The notes: generated by a model from the letters alone, not told the origin. Positions 1 through 8,877 are shown, numbered from the stretch's first letter. The stretch is 8,877 nt of DNA from Rickettsiaceae bacterium (GCA_021741285.1 JAIOYD010000047.1:1-8877); one strand, 5' to 3'. Numbers and translations are program-made.

Positions 1-338
1 CTTTTATACTTGCTGAGCGAGAATATAATATTCCGTTTTTAATAATTAATGCAATGGAGGGCTCAGGCATCATAGCTGCCAATAAATAAGCCATGCCTAG
101 TTCTATAAAATAGTATGTCGACATATATTAGCATCTGTTTTAAGTAAAGATGATTTTTAGAATTAGGAGCAGTGTTAAGATGCTTGAGAAAAACAATATT
201 TCTTATCCAGGTATGCATGGTATTTACATTGATCCCTAATTATCCTACAGTTTGAACAACAGGATGGTGGTGGATTCACTGCCAACTTAAAACTACTTAT
301 TCCTTGAATTTTAGCGGATTGTGCCCTTTCTTTATTAT
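1..338. other. Left-edge region without a supported gene
   Basis: I see no complete gene here. On the plus strand, positions 3-89 are open from the window edge to a TAA and could be the last 28 codons of a gene entering from the left, but that length is expected by chance in AT-rich DNA. On the minus strand, positions 348-175 form a 57-codon open stretch just past the thioesterase stop, with five cysteines near its end, but no ATG and no well-placed ribosome binding site. A 19-codon plus-strand ORF at 180-239 has an AGGAG 10 bases upstream, but nothing else supports it. No strong terminator hairpin was found after the thioesterase stop. Confidence 0.4.
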
Positions 339-1109
339 CTAGTTTATTCTAACAAATTTTATAATTTCATTATATAAGATCTGATTTACTATTTTAATAA
401 CTTCTTCATAAGAGGTATTAACAAAAAAATGGTCCCCAAATAAAAGGTGATATTTAAATAAACTACTCGTTTGCTCTTTCCATTGTATTAGATCATCAAG
501 ATCCACTGTATCATCGCTTAAACCTCCTAAGGCTGTCATAGGACAAGTAAGGGGTTCTTCGCTAGTATATTTATAAGTCTCAGATATACAAAAATCGGCA
601 CGTATTGTGGGCATGAATATGGACATAAGTTCTTCATTCTCAATAATATAATCAGGTATCCCATTGTACTTCTTAAGCTCTTCAATAAACTTTAAGTTAG
701 GTAAATCATGAATGGGTTGTTTTTTAAGAGGCACCTGAGGTGCTTTAGTACCTGAAATTACTAGATGTTCTGGTTTAGGCATTCCTTTTCTTCGTAATAC
801 ACGTACAAATTCAAAAGCTATCAAAGCACCTGTACTATGTCCAAAGAAAATAAATGGTTTATCTAAATAATTATTAAAGTGCCAACATAAATTATTAACA
901 ATTTGAGAAATATTATTTAATAAAGGTTCATTAAAACGTTCTTCACGTCCAGGCAATTGAATAGCTATTAATTCGACATCACCTATTACATCTTTAGACC
1001 ATTGTCTAAATGCAGAGGCGCTACCACCGCTATAATGAAAGCAAAATAGCCTAAGATATGCATTTTTTTCTTGTTTAAATGGTATAAACCAATCATTATG
1101 TTTTAGCAT
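339..1109 (-). CDS. Type II thioesterase (alpha/beta hydrolase, NRPS editing)
   Basis: This is a stand-alone thioesterase of the type II family (GrsT/RifR-like). Such enzymes hydrolyse wrong or stalled acyl groups from NRPS carrier domains in the cytoplasm. From the ATG at 1109 the protein has 256 residues, the usual size. Early residues show the family's L-F-C-F-x-Y-S-G-G segment, with His where Pro is usual. The nucleophile motif GHSTG is at about 90-94 (Ser92). The likely acid is Asp199 or Asp200 in GGLSDD, and His227 in GDHFF completes the triad. LPGREERF near 52-59 is also typical. An in-frame TTG at 1124 would add five residues. I prefer the ATG because homologues begin close to it, although neither start has a clear Shine-Dalgarno. 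It lies 261 bp downstream of the ABC exporter gene on the same strand, far enough for its own promoter. Its presence beside an NRPS fits an editing role. The substrate is unknown. Confidence 0.95.
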   Translation of the reverse strand: MLKHNDWFIPFKQEKNAYLRLFCFHYSGGSASAFRQWSKDVIGDVELIAIQLPGREERFNEPLLNNISQIVNNLCWHFNNYLDKPFIFFGHSTGALIAFEFVRVLRRKGMPKPEHLVISGTKAPQVPLKKQPIHDLPNLKFIEELKKYNGIPDYIIENEELMSIFMPTIRADFCISETYKYTSEEPLTCPMTALGGLSDDTVDLDDLIQWKEQTSSLFKYHLLFGDHFFVNTSYEEVIKIVNQILYNEIIKFVRIN

Positions 1110-1167
1110 ATTAATATAGACCAACTATCTTTAAATTAGCTATTCTTGATTTTGTACGTGTTCCAGT

Positions 1168-1198
1168 ATTATAAAAAAAATTCCAACACTAATGCCAA
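1168..1198 (-). promoter_or_regulatory. Candidate promoter for the thioesterase gene
   Basis: On the minus strand a perfect TATAAT (1168-1173) is preceded by TTGGCA (1193-1198), with a 19-base spacer that is longer than ideal. Transcription would start near 1161, about 50 bases before the ATG. A 7-bp inverted repeat (CAGTATT at 1164-1170, AATACTG at 1197-1203) overlaps both boxes and could be an operator. In AT-rich DNA such matches arise by chance, so this is only a candidate. It would allow the thioesterase to be expressed apart from the exporter. Confidence 0.3.
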
Positions 1199-1370
1199 TA
1201 CTGTTTATTATAGTGAGTTCGAAACAAATATCAAATTCTAATTATTTTAGCGATATATTACGGAATTACACTTTTTAGGTTGGCTTTTAATACGGTATTT
1301 ATTTAATAATACAAGTTAAGAGAGATAGGGCAAAAATCATCGAAACCTATAAACGGTAAGCCTGCTTGTT

Positions 1371-3146
1371 CTAGCCTGCTTTTGCTGGCAAAAAACCACT
1401 TATTTGTTTATCCCATAATGTTTTGTAAAGGCCTGATTCAGCCATTAAATCTACATGTTTTCCATCTTGTACAATTTTTCCTTTATCAAAAACAAGAATA
1501 CGGTCCATATGCAAGAGAGTAGATAAACGATGGGCGATGACAATCGTAGTCTTTTCTTGCATGAGATCTAGTAAGCTTTCTTGAATTTGGTGTTCTGTAG
1601 CAGAATCGAGTTGGCTTGTTGCTTCATCCAAAATCAAAATCGGGGCATTTTTTAAAATAGCTCTAGCAATAGCAATACGCTGGCGTTCCCCTCCAGAGAG
1701 TTTAAGACCTCTCTCTCCTACTAAAGTCTTATAACCTTCTGGAAGATCGCAAATGAATTCATGGGCGTGAGCACGTTTTGCAGCCTCAATAACCTCACTA
1801 TCAGAAGCATTCATATTGCCATAGCGAATATTTTCCATTAATGTACGATTAAACAGTGATAGGTCTTGAGGAATTATACCGATAGCTTGGCGTAGCGATT
1901 CTTGAGAGATATCTCGGATATCTTGATTATCAATCAGGATTTGACCTTGGGTGACATCAAATAATCTCAGGATAAGATGCACAAAAGTTGACTTACCACT
2001 ACCAGAATACCCAACTAATCCCAGTTTTTGTCCAGAGTGAATTTTGACAGATTTGTTCTCAAATACTGGTTTGGACTTATTATAGTAAAATTGAACCTTT
2101 TCAAAAAGAATCTCTCCTTTTGTAATAACAATATCTTTAGCACATTCTTTATCTTGGATCTCCAGGATTGAGTTAATAATATGAAGACCTTGAGTTACTT
2201 TTCCGAAAGATTCAGCAAATTCTCTTATATTTCTTGATAGGTTATGTAGACAATTAACAATAGAAATATTCAAAATCAGTATAAGTGCAAAATCACCAGG
2301 AGTAATAGTTTGGTTTTTAATACCTGTAACCAACCACCAAAAACATATAGCTTGGAAAATAATGAAGGAACTCTCTTGAAATGTGTGCATTTTCATCAAG
2401 AACCAATCGCGTACTTGTTCTGCTTTAACTGAGTGCTGGTAGGCTTCATTCAAATAATTTGTCTCAAGTCTTTTACCCCCAAAAAGACGAACGCTTCCTA
2501 TATTGCCAATAATATCTACAATATTACCAATAACCGTTGAATGAACTTCCGCAGCTTCATGAGCTAATGCCTTGGCTTTTCTAGATAGCTTTATTGAGAC
2601 AATTAAAAATATAGTAATCCAGAGAATAAGACCCATAGCAAACTTTAAATCAACTAGCCAAACCGTATAGATAGCGATTGAGAGTGCCAAAGCATGACTA
2701 AAAAATTGGTCAATAAGGGTATTTAAGATATTGGGAATACCATTTGTTACATCATTAATTTTATTAGCAACGCTTCCTGAGAAATGATTTTGATAAAAGT
2801 TCTGCGAATGATTCATCATACAACCCATGAGTATAACCCCAATATGTTTTTTTAAATTGGGGTGAAAACATAAAAGAATCCACTCATAAAAACGAAATGT
2901 GACAACAACAATCACTCCCATAACAATATAAAGAGTTATTGGTAATAAGAGAGCATCAAATTCCTGTGATGGTAAAATCATAGTGATTTTGTTGAGGATC
3001 ACCTTAATCAAATATGGGCTCAATGACATGTCAATTGCCCAAATAACAGTTACGATAAACTGACCAGCTATAAGCCACCTAAAGGGCTTGACTGCACCTA
3101 TGATAAAAAATACAATGGAGTCTCTGGTATTTTTTTGTGTAGACAT
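1371..3146 (-). CDS. ABC exporter, fused transmembrane and ATPase domains (MsbA/LmrA type)
   Basis: This half-transporter would dimerise in the inner membrane and use ATP to export a substrate, probably the peptide made by the neighbouring NRPS (inference from context). Numbering is from the ATG at 3146 (591 residues). The first 310 or so residues hold about six hydrophobic segments (near 22-47, 66-91, two within 151-187, 256-276, 284-300). The ATPase domain follows: Walker A GYSGSGKST at 379-387, Q-loop Gln427, signature LSGGERQ at 483-489, Walker B ending Asp507-Glu508, D-loop near 511-514, and H-loop His539. All catalytic residues are present, so it looks active. An upstream in-frame ATG at 3203 would add 19 residues, including a duplicated FYRKA. 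I prefer 3146 because AGAAG lies just upstream, with a short 4-base spacing, while the 3203 start has no such site. The gene is divergent from the NRPS operon. A lipid A or drug exporter is the alternative reading of the fold. Confidence 0.96.
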   Translation of the reverse strand: MSTQKNTRDSIVFFIIGAVKPFRWLIAGQFIVTVIWAIDMSLSPYLIKVILNKITMILPSQEFDALLLPITLYIVMGVIVVVTFRFYEWILLCFHPNLKKHIGVILMGCMMNHSQNFYQNHFSGSVANKINDVTNGIPNILNTLIDQFFSHALALSIAIYTVWLVDLKFAMGLILWITIFLIVSIKLSRKAKALAHEAAEVHSTVIGNIVDIIGNIGSVRLFGGKRLETNYLNEAYQHSVKAEQVRDWFLMKMHTFQESSFIIFQAICFWWLVTGIKNQTITPGDFALILILNISIVNCLHNLSRNIREFAESFGKVTQGLHIINSILEIQDKECAKDIVITKGEILFEKVQFYYNKSKPVFENKSVKIHSGQKLGLVGYSGSGKSTFVHLILRLFDVTQGQILIDNQDIRDISQESLRQAIGIIPQDLSLFNRTLMENIRYGNMNASDSEVIEAAKRAHAHEFICDLPEGYKTLVGERGLKLSGGERQRIAIARAILKNAPILILDEATSQLDSATEHQIQESLLDLMQEKTTIVIAHRLSTLLHMDRILVFDKGKIVQDGKHVDLMAESGLYKTLWDKQISGFLPAKAG

Positions 3147-3160
3147 AATTCTTCTAAATA

Positions 3161-3190
3161 ATGCTTTTCTATAAAATGCTTTTCTATAAA
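3161..3190. repeat. 15-bp perfect tandem duplication at the exporter gene start
   Basis: The unit ATGCTTTTCTATAAA occurs twice head to tail (3161-3175 and 3176-3190). It lies between the two possible exporter start codons. If the upstream ATG is used it encodes FYRKA twice. If the downstream ATG is used, as I favour, it sits in the 5' leader. The 15-bp length keeps the frame. It looks like a recent slippage event. Confidence 0.9.
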
Positions 3191-3711
3191 ATACCCAAAT
3201 CATTGAGCCAATGTCTAAAATAACATCACCTAATTTAGGCTACACAAGGAAATCTAAAATACTTACCTACTCAAAAACACGTAACTAAAAGTTCTAGAGA
3301 TATTAAAAGTTTTTAAAGATTACTAATAATAACAAGTGTATTCAAATTATCGCCGGAAGCTCATAAATGCTGGAAAACCTCATGTATATTAATTTGGCTG
3401 ACATAATTAACCTAGCACGATTTACTGACAGAGCGTAGCACCATGAAATAAATTGATGCTTAATTTAGGTATAAATCTAGACTTAATCTGATAGCACAGC
3501 TGATTATTAGCTGTTAAATCTGTGTCAAATAAGTTATAGAGTAATACTCTTCTTTTCTGCAACTTTAACAAAAATTCATGAAAGTTTTCATCAGTATTTT
3601 CTGTACCAACACTTTCTTGAATGAGGTTGTTGCGCACTAATGTTTACACAAATATTCATTTAAATCAATCAATATATTGCTTGAAATAGGAAGAAATTAT
3701 CAAAATTCGTA

Positions 3712-3717
3712 TTGACA
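3712..3717 (+). promoter_or_regulatory. Candidate -35 element upstream of the MbtH operon
   Basis: A perfect TTGACA lies about 165 bases before the MbtH start, next to the first copy of a 15-bp direct repeat. The sequence 16-18 bases downstream (around CAAATTA, 3735-3741) is a poor -10. A better -10-like hexamer, TATAGT at 3819-3824, lies closer to the gene but lacks a good -35. The true start site therefore cannot be assigned. Regulation by a factor binding the repeats is possible. Confidence 0.25.
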
Positions 3718-3718
3718 G

Positions 3719-3768
3719 AACTAAAATAAACTAGCAAATTAGTTATTGAGACAAACTAAAATAAACTA
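3719..3768 (+). repeat. Two exact 15-bp direct repeats, 35 bp apart
   Basis: AACTAAAATAAACTA occurs at 3719-3733 and again at 3754-3768, 35 bp start to start. The short sequence before each copy is also similar (TTGACAG and TTGAGACA). A third, inverted copy of the core with 12 of 14 matches lies at 3821-3834. The position upstream of the NRPS operon and beside a TTGACA suggests binding sites for a regulator, but low complexity makes this uncertain. Confidence 0.6.
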
Positions 3769-3789
3769 AATCTGTGAAGCCATTATATG

Positions 3790-3837
3790 AATACTAAGTT
3801 TAATTAAAACTGTAGTTATATAGTTTTGTTTAGTATT
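3790..3837. promoter_or_regulatory. Inverted repeat upstream of the MbtH gene
   Basis: AATACTAA (3790-3797) is matched by TTAGTATT (3830-3837), and inside them AAAACT (3806-3811) is matched by AGTTTT (3822-3827). Together they form an interrupted stem of 8 and 6 base pairs with a 10-base loop. It ends 42 bases before the start codon and includes the TATAGT hexamer. It could be an operator or a leader hairpin. The all-AT-rich stem and lack of a T-run make a terminator unlikely. Confidence 0.4.
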
Positions 3838-3864
3838 TAATTTCGGCAATTTGAATATTTGACT

Positions 3865-3871
3865 TAAGGAG
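3865..3871 (+). promoter_or_regulatory. Strong Shine-Dalgarno of the MbtH gene
   Basis: TAAGGAG lies 8 bases before the ATG at 3880. It is the best ribosome binding site in the window and fixes this start. It also argues for a bacterium that uses classical Shine-Dalgarno initiation. Confidence 0.85.
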
Positions 3872-3879
3872 CATAAGTT

Positions 3880-4101
3880 ATGAGCCCATTTTACGAGGAG
3901 GAATTTGAAGTTGTTATTAACCTGGAGGACCAATATTCCATTTGGCCTAAAAGAAAAGAAATTCCCTATGGATGGAAGACCGTGGGTAAGTTTGGCCCAA
4001 AAGATGAATGTTTAGCTTATATAAAAGAAGTATGGACTGATATGAGACCAAAAAGCCTTAAAGATATGGAAGCTGAAAGAGCTCTAAAAGCTGTAAATTA
4101 A
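3880..4101 (+). CDS. MbtH-like protein, NRPS adenylation-domain partner
   Basis: This small protein of 73 residues binds NRPS adenylation domains and is often needed for their solubility and activity. The family signature is complete: N-x-E-x-Q-x-S-x-W-P at 14-23, P-Y-G-W at 29-32, Cys44-Leu45, and WTDMRPKSL at 52-60. The three conserved tryptophans (22, 32, 52) are present. It is the first gene of the plus-strand operon, with a strong Shine-Dalgarno, and lies 51 bp before the hydroxylase gene. The likely partner is the adenylation domain of the NRPS two genes downstream. The short lysine- and glutamate-rich C-terminal tail is normal for the family. Confidence 0.98.
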   Translation: MSPFYEEEFEVVINLEDQYSIWPKRKEIPYGWKTVGKFGPKDECLAYIKEVWTDMRPKSLKDMEAERALKAVN

Positions 4102-4152
4102 AATATCAACTAAACAACAACTTAAACAATCGCTAAATAATTGTAGGCAGAT

Positions 4153-5745
4153 ATGTCGTTAAAATATTTAAAATCTACCATTAAGCCTGAACCACTGATT
4201 TGGCAATGGTATGCTTGGTCTTATCTCATATCACCTATTACTGCTGCGTGTAATATTGTTGAGAGACACCTCAAAATCATGCAGTCTTACATTCAAAATC
4301 CTCAAATACACTGCCAAGCCGCTAAAGATCCTAAGCTACTTGGTGGACCATTTATTGACCTAGATGGTAAGCAAGTTGCTGAGATACAAGAACTGATCAC
4401 TCAAACCAAAACCAACTGTGCTGAGCTTATACTCTTACACGATTCTTTTAAAGAACTAGATAGAACACTGCAAACAGAAGCCCAAGGAGATTCCTTGGAA
4501 TCCTATTATGCACGTATACCTACCCCCCTCAAAGGATTGATCGAGCTTGTATATGATTTAAATAACCATCCCTCTATTAGGTTGATAGAATCTTTGATCT
4601 ATAAGAAGTATTATTCTACTCAAAACCAAAGTATAGCTCTTTCAGAAACAAATAGTGATTTTAGAAAATTCGTTTTAAGTACACCGCGTATTGACCGAGA
4701 AGATGAAGTATACCTACATATACCCTTCTCTGACTCTAAATTGGATAGGCTCTTTAAAATGAAAGAAGAACCACAAAGCCTAGAAGAAATCCAAGCTTTA
4801 TTTGAGATTCCAGAATCAAAACAGCTATTGTTTCAATCCTTTTTTACAACAACTCCACCACTATTACTCGATGACCGGAATTACAGAGGGGAAGGGATTC
4901 GTTTAAGGTATTTTGGTCATGCTTGTATTTTAGTTCAAACAAAATCTGTTTCTATTCTTTTTGATCCAGTAATTAGCTATCCGATTCAAACAAGTGAAGT
5001 ACCAAGATACACATTTTTTGATCTTCCAGATCATATTGATTATGTGGTAGTTACCCATAATCACCAAGATCACATAATGTTTGAGACACTCTTACAGTTA
5101 AGACATAAAATAGGGCACATTGTTTTTCCAGCAAATAATGTAGGTGCATTAGCAGACCCTTCTATAAAACTACTCTTAAAGCACACAGGTTTTTCTTCTC
5201 TTATTGAATTAAAAGAAATGGAAACTGTTTCTCTAGAAGCCGGAGTGATTACTGCTCTTCCATTCTTCGGAGAACACTCTGACCTGAATATTCAATCAAA
5301 AATGGCATATAGTATAAAGCTCAAAGACAAACAAGTTCTCTTTGCAGCAGATTCTAATAATTTGGATTCATCACTATATGACCATATCTTTGATCACATA
5401 GGGTCAATTGACATACTATTCTTAGGTATGGAATGTGATGGTGCCCCCCTTACTTGGCTATATGGACCACTCCTTACTGCTTCTTTAAAAAGAACATATG
5501 ACAAAAATAGAGGCTTATCCGGATCAAACTTTGAGAAAGCTTGGTCTATAACAGAAAAATTAAAATGTAAAGAAGCTTATGTTTATGCAATGGGTCAAGA
5601 ACCGTGGCTAAATTATATAATGGCTTTGCAATACTCTCCAGACTCTCCTCAAATTGTAGAATCAAACAAGTTCATTAAATCTTGCAAAGATAATGGCATT
5701 AAGTCAGAAAGATTGTTTGGCAAAAAAGAGTGGATTATAGAATGA
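4153..5745 (+). CDS. CmlA-like diiron amino acid beta-hydroxylase (metallo-beta-lactamase fold)
   Basis: The protein has 530 residues, almost the length of CmlA (about 532), the enzyme of chloramphenicol synthesis that hydroxylates the beta carbon of an amino acid held on an NRPS carrier domain. Residues 1-240 form an N-terminal domain with the family-like block PLIWQWYAWSYL (14-25), HLKIMQSYI (39-47) and GGPFID (64-69). Residues 250-480 are a metallo-beta-lactamase fold with THNHQDH (301-307), Glu374-His375 in FFGEHSD, and Asp400 in FAADS. As I remember them, CmlA metal ligands include H305, H307, D309, E377 and D403; every one falls here at a constant offset of -3 (H302, H304, D306, E374, D400). 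The glutamate where ordinary metallo-beta-lactamases have histidine points to an oxygenase rather than a hydrolase. Its stop overlaps the NRPS start, so the two are co-translated. No signal peptide is seen, which fits a cytoplasmic tailoring enzyme. Automatic annotation would probably say only 'MBL fold hydrolase'. Confidence 0.9.
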   Translation: MSLKYLKSTIKPEPLIWQWYAWSYLISPITAACNIVERHLKIMQSYIQNPQIHCQAAKDPKLLGGPFIDLDGKQVAEIQELITQTKTNCAELILLHDSFKELDRTLQTEAQGDSLESYYARIPTPLKGLIELVYDLNNHPSIRLIESLIYKKYYSTQNQSIALSETNSDFRKFVLSTPRIDREDEVYLHIPFSDSKLDRLFKMKEEPQSLEEIQALFEIPESKQLLFQSFFTTTPPLLLDDRNYRGEGIRLRYFGHACILVQTKSVSILFDPVISYPIQTSEVPRYTFFDLPDHIDYVVVTHNHQDHIMFETLLQLRHKIGHIVFPANNVGALADPSIKLLLKHTGFSSLIELKEMETVSLEAGVITALPFFGEHSDLNIQSKMAYSIKLKDKQVLFAADSNNLDSSLYDHIFDHIGSIDILFLGMECDGAPLTWLYGPLLTASLKRTYDKNRGLSGSNFEKAWSITEKLKCKEAYVYAMGQEPWLNYIMALQYSPDSPQIVESNKFIKSCKDNGIKSERLFGKKEWIIE

Positions 5746-8700
5746 ATAAATCGTGCTTTTTCAGTTGTTACCTCATTAGCCAAACAAGCCTAGGGCTTCA
5801 ATGCGCACAAATACTTATGAGCGAAGGGCATAAACTCTTAGGCATTATTTCGAATCATCATGAAACGGGCACATGGGCACAACAGAACAGCATTCCCATT
5901 ATTCCAACTATTGCGGAATTTCAAGAGCTCAACCCAAACAAGAAATTTGATTATCTGTTTAGTATTGTAAACACTAAGATTCTCTCAAACTCCATACTCC
6001 AGCTTCCAAGATTTTGTGCAATTAATTATCATGACTCTCTCCTTCCTAAATACGCTGGAGTCAATGCTACGTCATGGGCCATCTTGAATAATGAAAAAGT
6101 TCACGGCATAAGCTGGCACAAGATGGAAGAAGCTATTGATCATGGTTGTATATTAAAGCAGTCTACTTTCCCTGTTAAGGAGGATGATACTGCTCTTAGT
6201 CTCAATCTAGAGTGCTATGTTCATGCATTGGAATCCTTTAAAAAACTTATCAAGGACCTTCCAAAAGACAGCGACACTACAATTCAGTTAGGAATAGAAC
6301 AGGACATAAGAAATAGAACTTATTTTGCTCGTTATCAGAAACCACCTAATTTAGGATTTATTTTCTTAGATGATTCCGCTCAAAATATAGAAAGACAGTT
6401 TAGAGCTTTATATTTTGGAGAATATCAAAATACTTTAACTAGCTTTAAAGTTCTTATAGATGATCATATTTTTATTCCTACTGAGTTAAAAATATTGAGT
6501 ACTCAATCAGATACCGAGGCTGGCACTATAATCAGTATCACTGACGAAAACATTCAGGTTTCCACAACAACTCAAGATATAATACTTACAAGTTTTAAAA
6601 CTACATACGGACAACCAATTACAATCCAAGAGATTAAGCAATTGACGGCTCTTGGCTCTAAATCAAGTAATAGACTGCAGAGATTAAGCACAAAGACCCT
6701 TGAGGAATTACATAAATTATCATGTGATCTACCCTATTCTGAAGCATTTTGGGCAAATAGTATTTTAAACTCCACGCCAGCTACATTGCCTTTTATGCAT
6801 CAAACATTTAACATTGATGGAAAAAAAGATCAAAAGATAAAGAAGAAATACACACAAATCATCATACCTACAAAACAACTTCTTTTACATTCCGAGCGTT
6901 ATAATAACATACATGACGTAATGGAGAGGAATTATTCCTTTACTGAGGTTCTTTTAACTGCTTTTGTAATTTATTTAAACCATATAGGAAATGTCTCTCC
7001 ATTTAGTCTTGGGTTTGTAAGCTCCTTTTTACAAAATTTACCTAAGGGTCTTCAATTATTCTTTCCTAGGTATGTTTCTCTAACATTCTCAATCCCAGCT
7101 AATATTACTATCTCAGATCTAATGAGTCATATTCAAAATCAGGTGATGGCTGCCGAAAAAAACAAAGCATACTTTAATGATCTTCTAGTAAGGTCTCCTA
7201 ATATTGCTAGCTCATATACCGCACTCCCTATTGTGATAAAAATTGAGGACGAATTTCAGGCGAAAGATAAGGAAATAATCAAAGAAGATACAAAATTTGA
7301 TGATGCTTTAATATTTAGTATTAATAAAACAAACAAGACATGTATTCTTGAGATAGAAGAGACTCTAGCGACATGCTATCTAAATGATGCAGCAAGAATA
7401 CTGATCAAGCACCTACCTAAACATCTTGAAATACTAGTTAAACAGATACTAGAAAATCCCGATCAAACAATTGATACTCTCTCACTTCTCACGGAGCAAG
7501 AAAAGCATCAACTACTCATAGAATGGAATGACACGAAGCATGAGTATCTTGAAGCACACAACAAAACAATTACTCAGCTCTTTGAAGAGCAGGTAGAAAG
7601 AACTCCAGATAATATTGCAGTTGTGTATGAAGATCAGGCCCTTACCTATAACCAACTCAATGAGAAGGCCAATCAGTTAGCTCATTACTTGCGGAGCTTA
7701 GGAGTAGGCCCTGATACATTAGTAGCCATTGCGGTTGAAAGATCACTAAAGATGATCATTGGTTTGCTTGGTATCCTCAAAGCAGGAGGTGCTTATGTAC
7801 CACTTGATCCTGATTATCCAGAAGAACGTATTAAATTTATGCTTGATGATACAGGGGCTTCAATTATACTTACAGATACTAAGGTAATTGACAAACTTCC
7901 TGCAACTTTTGCGCAGTGCATCTGTTTGAACGAAGAATGGAGTAATATTAGTACCCTATCTTCTGCTAATTTAGTGTCCGTTACCCTGCCCCATAACCTC
8001 GCTTATGTCATCTATACCTCGGGTTCTACAGGTAACCCTAAGGGGGTGATGGTTGAGCATGGGAGTTTAATGAAATCTACGCAAGCTAGATTGAATTATT
8101 ATACTTCTCCTCTAACCAACTTTTTATTACTTTCTTCTATTGCATTTGATAGCTCAATTGCTGGGATATTTTGGTCTCTTGTAAAGGGCATCTACATAAT
8201 TTTACCGAAAATTAAAAATAATATTGATGCTCATAGTATTTTTGAGCAAATGAAAAAATATCAAGTAAATCATTTACTTTGTGTTCCATCTTTCTATAAA
8301 ACGCTTTTAATGCTTCAAGAAGAACATCGAAATATCCAATCTTTTTTAGCAATAACAGTAGCTGGGGAATATTGTGATGATTTATTAATTGCTCACCATC
8401 ATAAATACTTCTCTTGTACTTCATTATTTAATGAATATGGTCCAACAGAGGCCTCTGTCTGGAGTAGCGCTGTCTGTTTACATGATGCGAAGACGCAATC
8501 TAGAAGTAATCAAACCTCTATTGGCCGGCCTATATCCAACACACAAATCTACATTCTAGATACATACATGAACCCTGTCCCTATAGGTATAGCTGGAGAG
8601 ATTTACATAGGCGGAGCTGGACTTGCTAGAGGTTATTTAAATAGAGCAGATCTCACTGCTGAGAAGTTTGTACCAAATCCCTTTGTCACTCAAAATGATG

Positions 8701-8877
8701 GAACAGAATCAAAAACTCAAGAATACTTAAGACTGTACCGCAGCGGAGACTTAGCTCGCTACTTGCCAGATGGTAACATTGAGTTCTTAGGACGTATTGA
8801 TGATCAAGTCAAGATCAGAGGATTTAGAATAGAATTAGGAGAGATTGAGTCGACTCTGAACAATCACCTAGATGTAA
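5742..8877 (+). CDS. NRPS, formyltransferase - partial condensation - adenylation (3' end beyond window)
   Basis: This frame is open from the ATG at 5742 to the window end (1045 codons, no stop) and starts inside the hydroxylase stop (ATGA overlap). Domains: residues 1-190, formyltransferase with N-Y-H-D-S-L-L-P at 95-102 and catalytic Asn95, His97, Asp133, the 38-residue Asn-Asp spacing being that of methionyl-tRNA and GAR formyltransferases. Residues about 192-310 resemble the formyltransferase C-terminal lobe. About 325-585 is the C-terminal half of a condensation domain, with no HHxxxDG and no recognisable DFGWG. Adenylation begins near 600: A1 LTYNQLNEKANQL (634 on), A2 LKAGGAYVPLDPDYP, A3 YTSGSTGNPKG (758-768), A4 FDSS (Asp803), A5 NEYGPTE (897-903), A6 GEIYIGGAGLARGYL, A7 YRSGDLAR (999-1006), A8 GRIDDQVKIRGFRIELGEIE (1017-1036). 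A9, A10 and the carrier domain are cut off. The protein likely loads, formylates and elongates an amino acid. The substrate is unassigned. Confidence 0.97.
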   Translation, partial: MNKSCFFSCYLISQTSLGLQCAQILMSEGHKLLGIISNHHETGTWAQQNSIPIIPTIAEFQELNPNKKFDYLFSIVNTKILSNSILQLPRFCAINYHDSLLPKYAGVNATSWAILNNEKVHGISWHKMEEAIDHGCILKQSTFPVKEDDTALSLNLECYVHALESFKKLIKDLPKDSDTTIQLGIEQDIRNRTYFARYQKPPNLGFIFLDDSAQNIERQFRALYFGEYQNTLTSFKVLIDDHIFIPTELKILSTQSDTEAGTIISITDENIQVSTTTQDIILTSFKTTYGQPITIQEIKQLTALGSKSSNRLQRLSTKTLEELHKLSCDLPYSEAFWANSILNSTPATLPFMHQTFNIDGKKDQKIKKKYTQIIIPTKQLLLHSERYNNIHDVMERNYSFTEVLLTAFVIYLNHIGNVSPFSLGFVSSFLQNLPKGLQLFFPRYVSLTFSIPANITISDLMSHIQNQVMAAEKNKAYFNDLLVRSPNIASSYTALPIVIKIEDEFQAKDKEIIKEDTKFDDALIFSINKTNKTCILEIEETLATCYLNDAARILIKHLPKHLEILVKQILENPDQTIDTLSLLTEQEKHQLLIEWNDTKHEYLEAHNKTITQLFEEQVERTPDNIAVVYEDQALTYNQLNEKANQLAHYLRSLGVGPDTLVAIAVERSLKMIIGLLGILKAGGAYVPLDPDYPEERIKFMLDDTGASIILTDTKVIDKLPATFAQCICLNEEWSNISTLSSANLVSVTLPHNLAYVIYTSGSTGNPKGVMVEHGSLMKSTQARLNYYTSPLTNFLLLSSIAFDSSIAGIFWSLVKGIYIILPKIKNNIDAHSIFEQMKKYQVNHLLCVPSFYKTLLMLQEEHRNIQSFLAITVAGEYCDDLLIAHHHKYFSCTSLFNEYGPTEASVWSSAVCLHDAKTQSRSNQTSIGRPISNTQIYILDTYMNPVPIGIAGEIYIGGAGLARGYLNRADLTAEKFVPNPFVTQNDGTESKTQEYLRLYRSGDLARYLPDGNIEFLGRIDDQVKIRGFRIELGEIESTLNNHLDV

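Larger units (their letters stand above)
3204..3879. other. Long divergent intergenic region between exporter and NRPS operon
   Basis: About 680 bp with no gene I trust. It must hold the promoters of both the minus-strand exporter gene and the plus-strand MbtH operon. The right part (3710-3840) is very AT-rich and carries the repeats listed separately. On the exporter side a weak candidate promoter is ATTCAA at 3340-3345 (TTGAAT on the minus strand) with AGATTA at 3317-3322 (TAATCT), spacer 17. A minus-strand 71-codon reading frame at 3422-3637 starts with GTG and has no Shine-Dalgarno. I do not recognise its product and treat it as probably non-coding. No regulator gene is visible in the window. 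Confidence 0.5.

Overview
This window carries one end of a nonribosomal peptide biosynthetic cluster in an AT-rich bacterium. Hand counts in three parts of the large synthetase gene range from about 30 to 42 % GC, and most of the rest looks like the lower end. A good Shine-Dalgarno sequence precedes the MbtH gene. The lineage cannot be fixed from this sequence. An AT-rich proteobacterium, for example a Legionella-like or host-associated one, is a guess from overall style only.

Layout. Positions 1-338 hold no gene I can support. Two genes lie on the minus strand: a stand-alone type II thioesterase (339-1109) and a full-length ABC exporter with fused membrane and ATPase domains (1371-3146). A spacer of about 680-730 bp (3147/3204-3879) separates them from a divergent plus-strand operon. 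It holds AT-rich direct and inverted repeats that look like a control region. The plus-strand operon is an MbtH-like protein (3880-4101), a CmlA-type diiron beta-hydroxylase with a metallo-beta-lactamase fold (4153-5745), and a giant NRPS gene that starts at 5742, overlaps the hydroxylase stop as ATGA, and runs off the right edge still open (1045 codons visible).

The visible NRPS part reads, in order: a formyltransferase catalytic domain with its Asn-His-Asp triad, a formyltransferase C-terminal-like lobe, the C-terminal half of a condensation domain without HHxxxDG, and an adenylation domain with core motifs A1-A8. The carrier protein and any later modules lie outside the window.

How the genes may work together (inference). 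The adenylation domain, helped by the MbtH partner, loads an amino acid onto the unseen carrier domain. The CmlA-like enzyme hydroxylates its beta carbon while it is tethered, and the formyltransferase caps its amine. The predicted start unit is therefore an N-formyl-beta-hydroxy amino acid. The type II thioesterase would clear misprimed carriers and the ABC exporter would secrete the product. I do not recognise this combination as a named pathway. The substrate code I extract (D-S-A-C-T-A-E-V-W, last residue not visible) does not match any code I remember.
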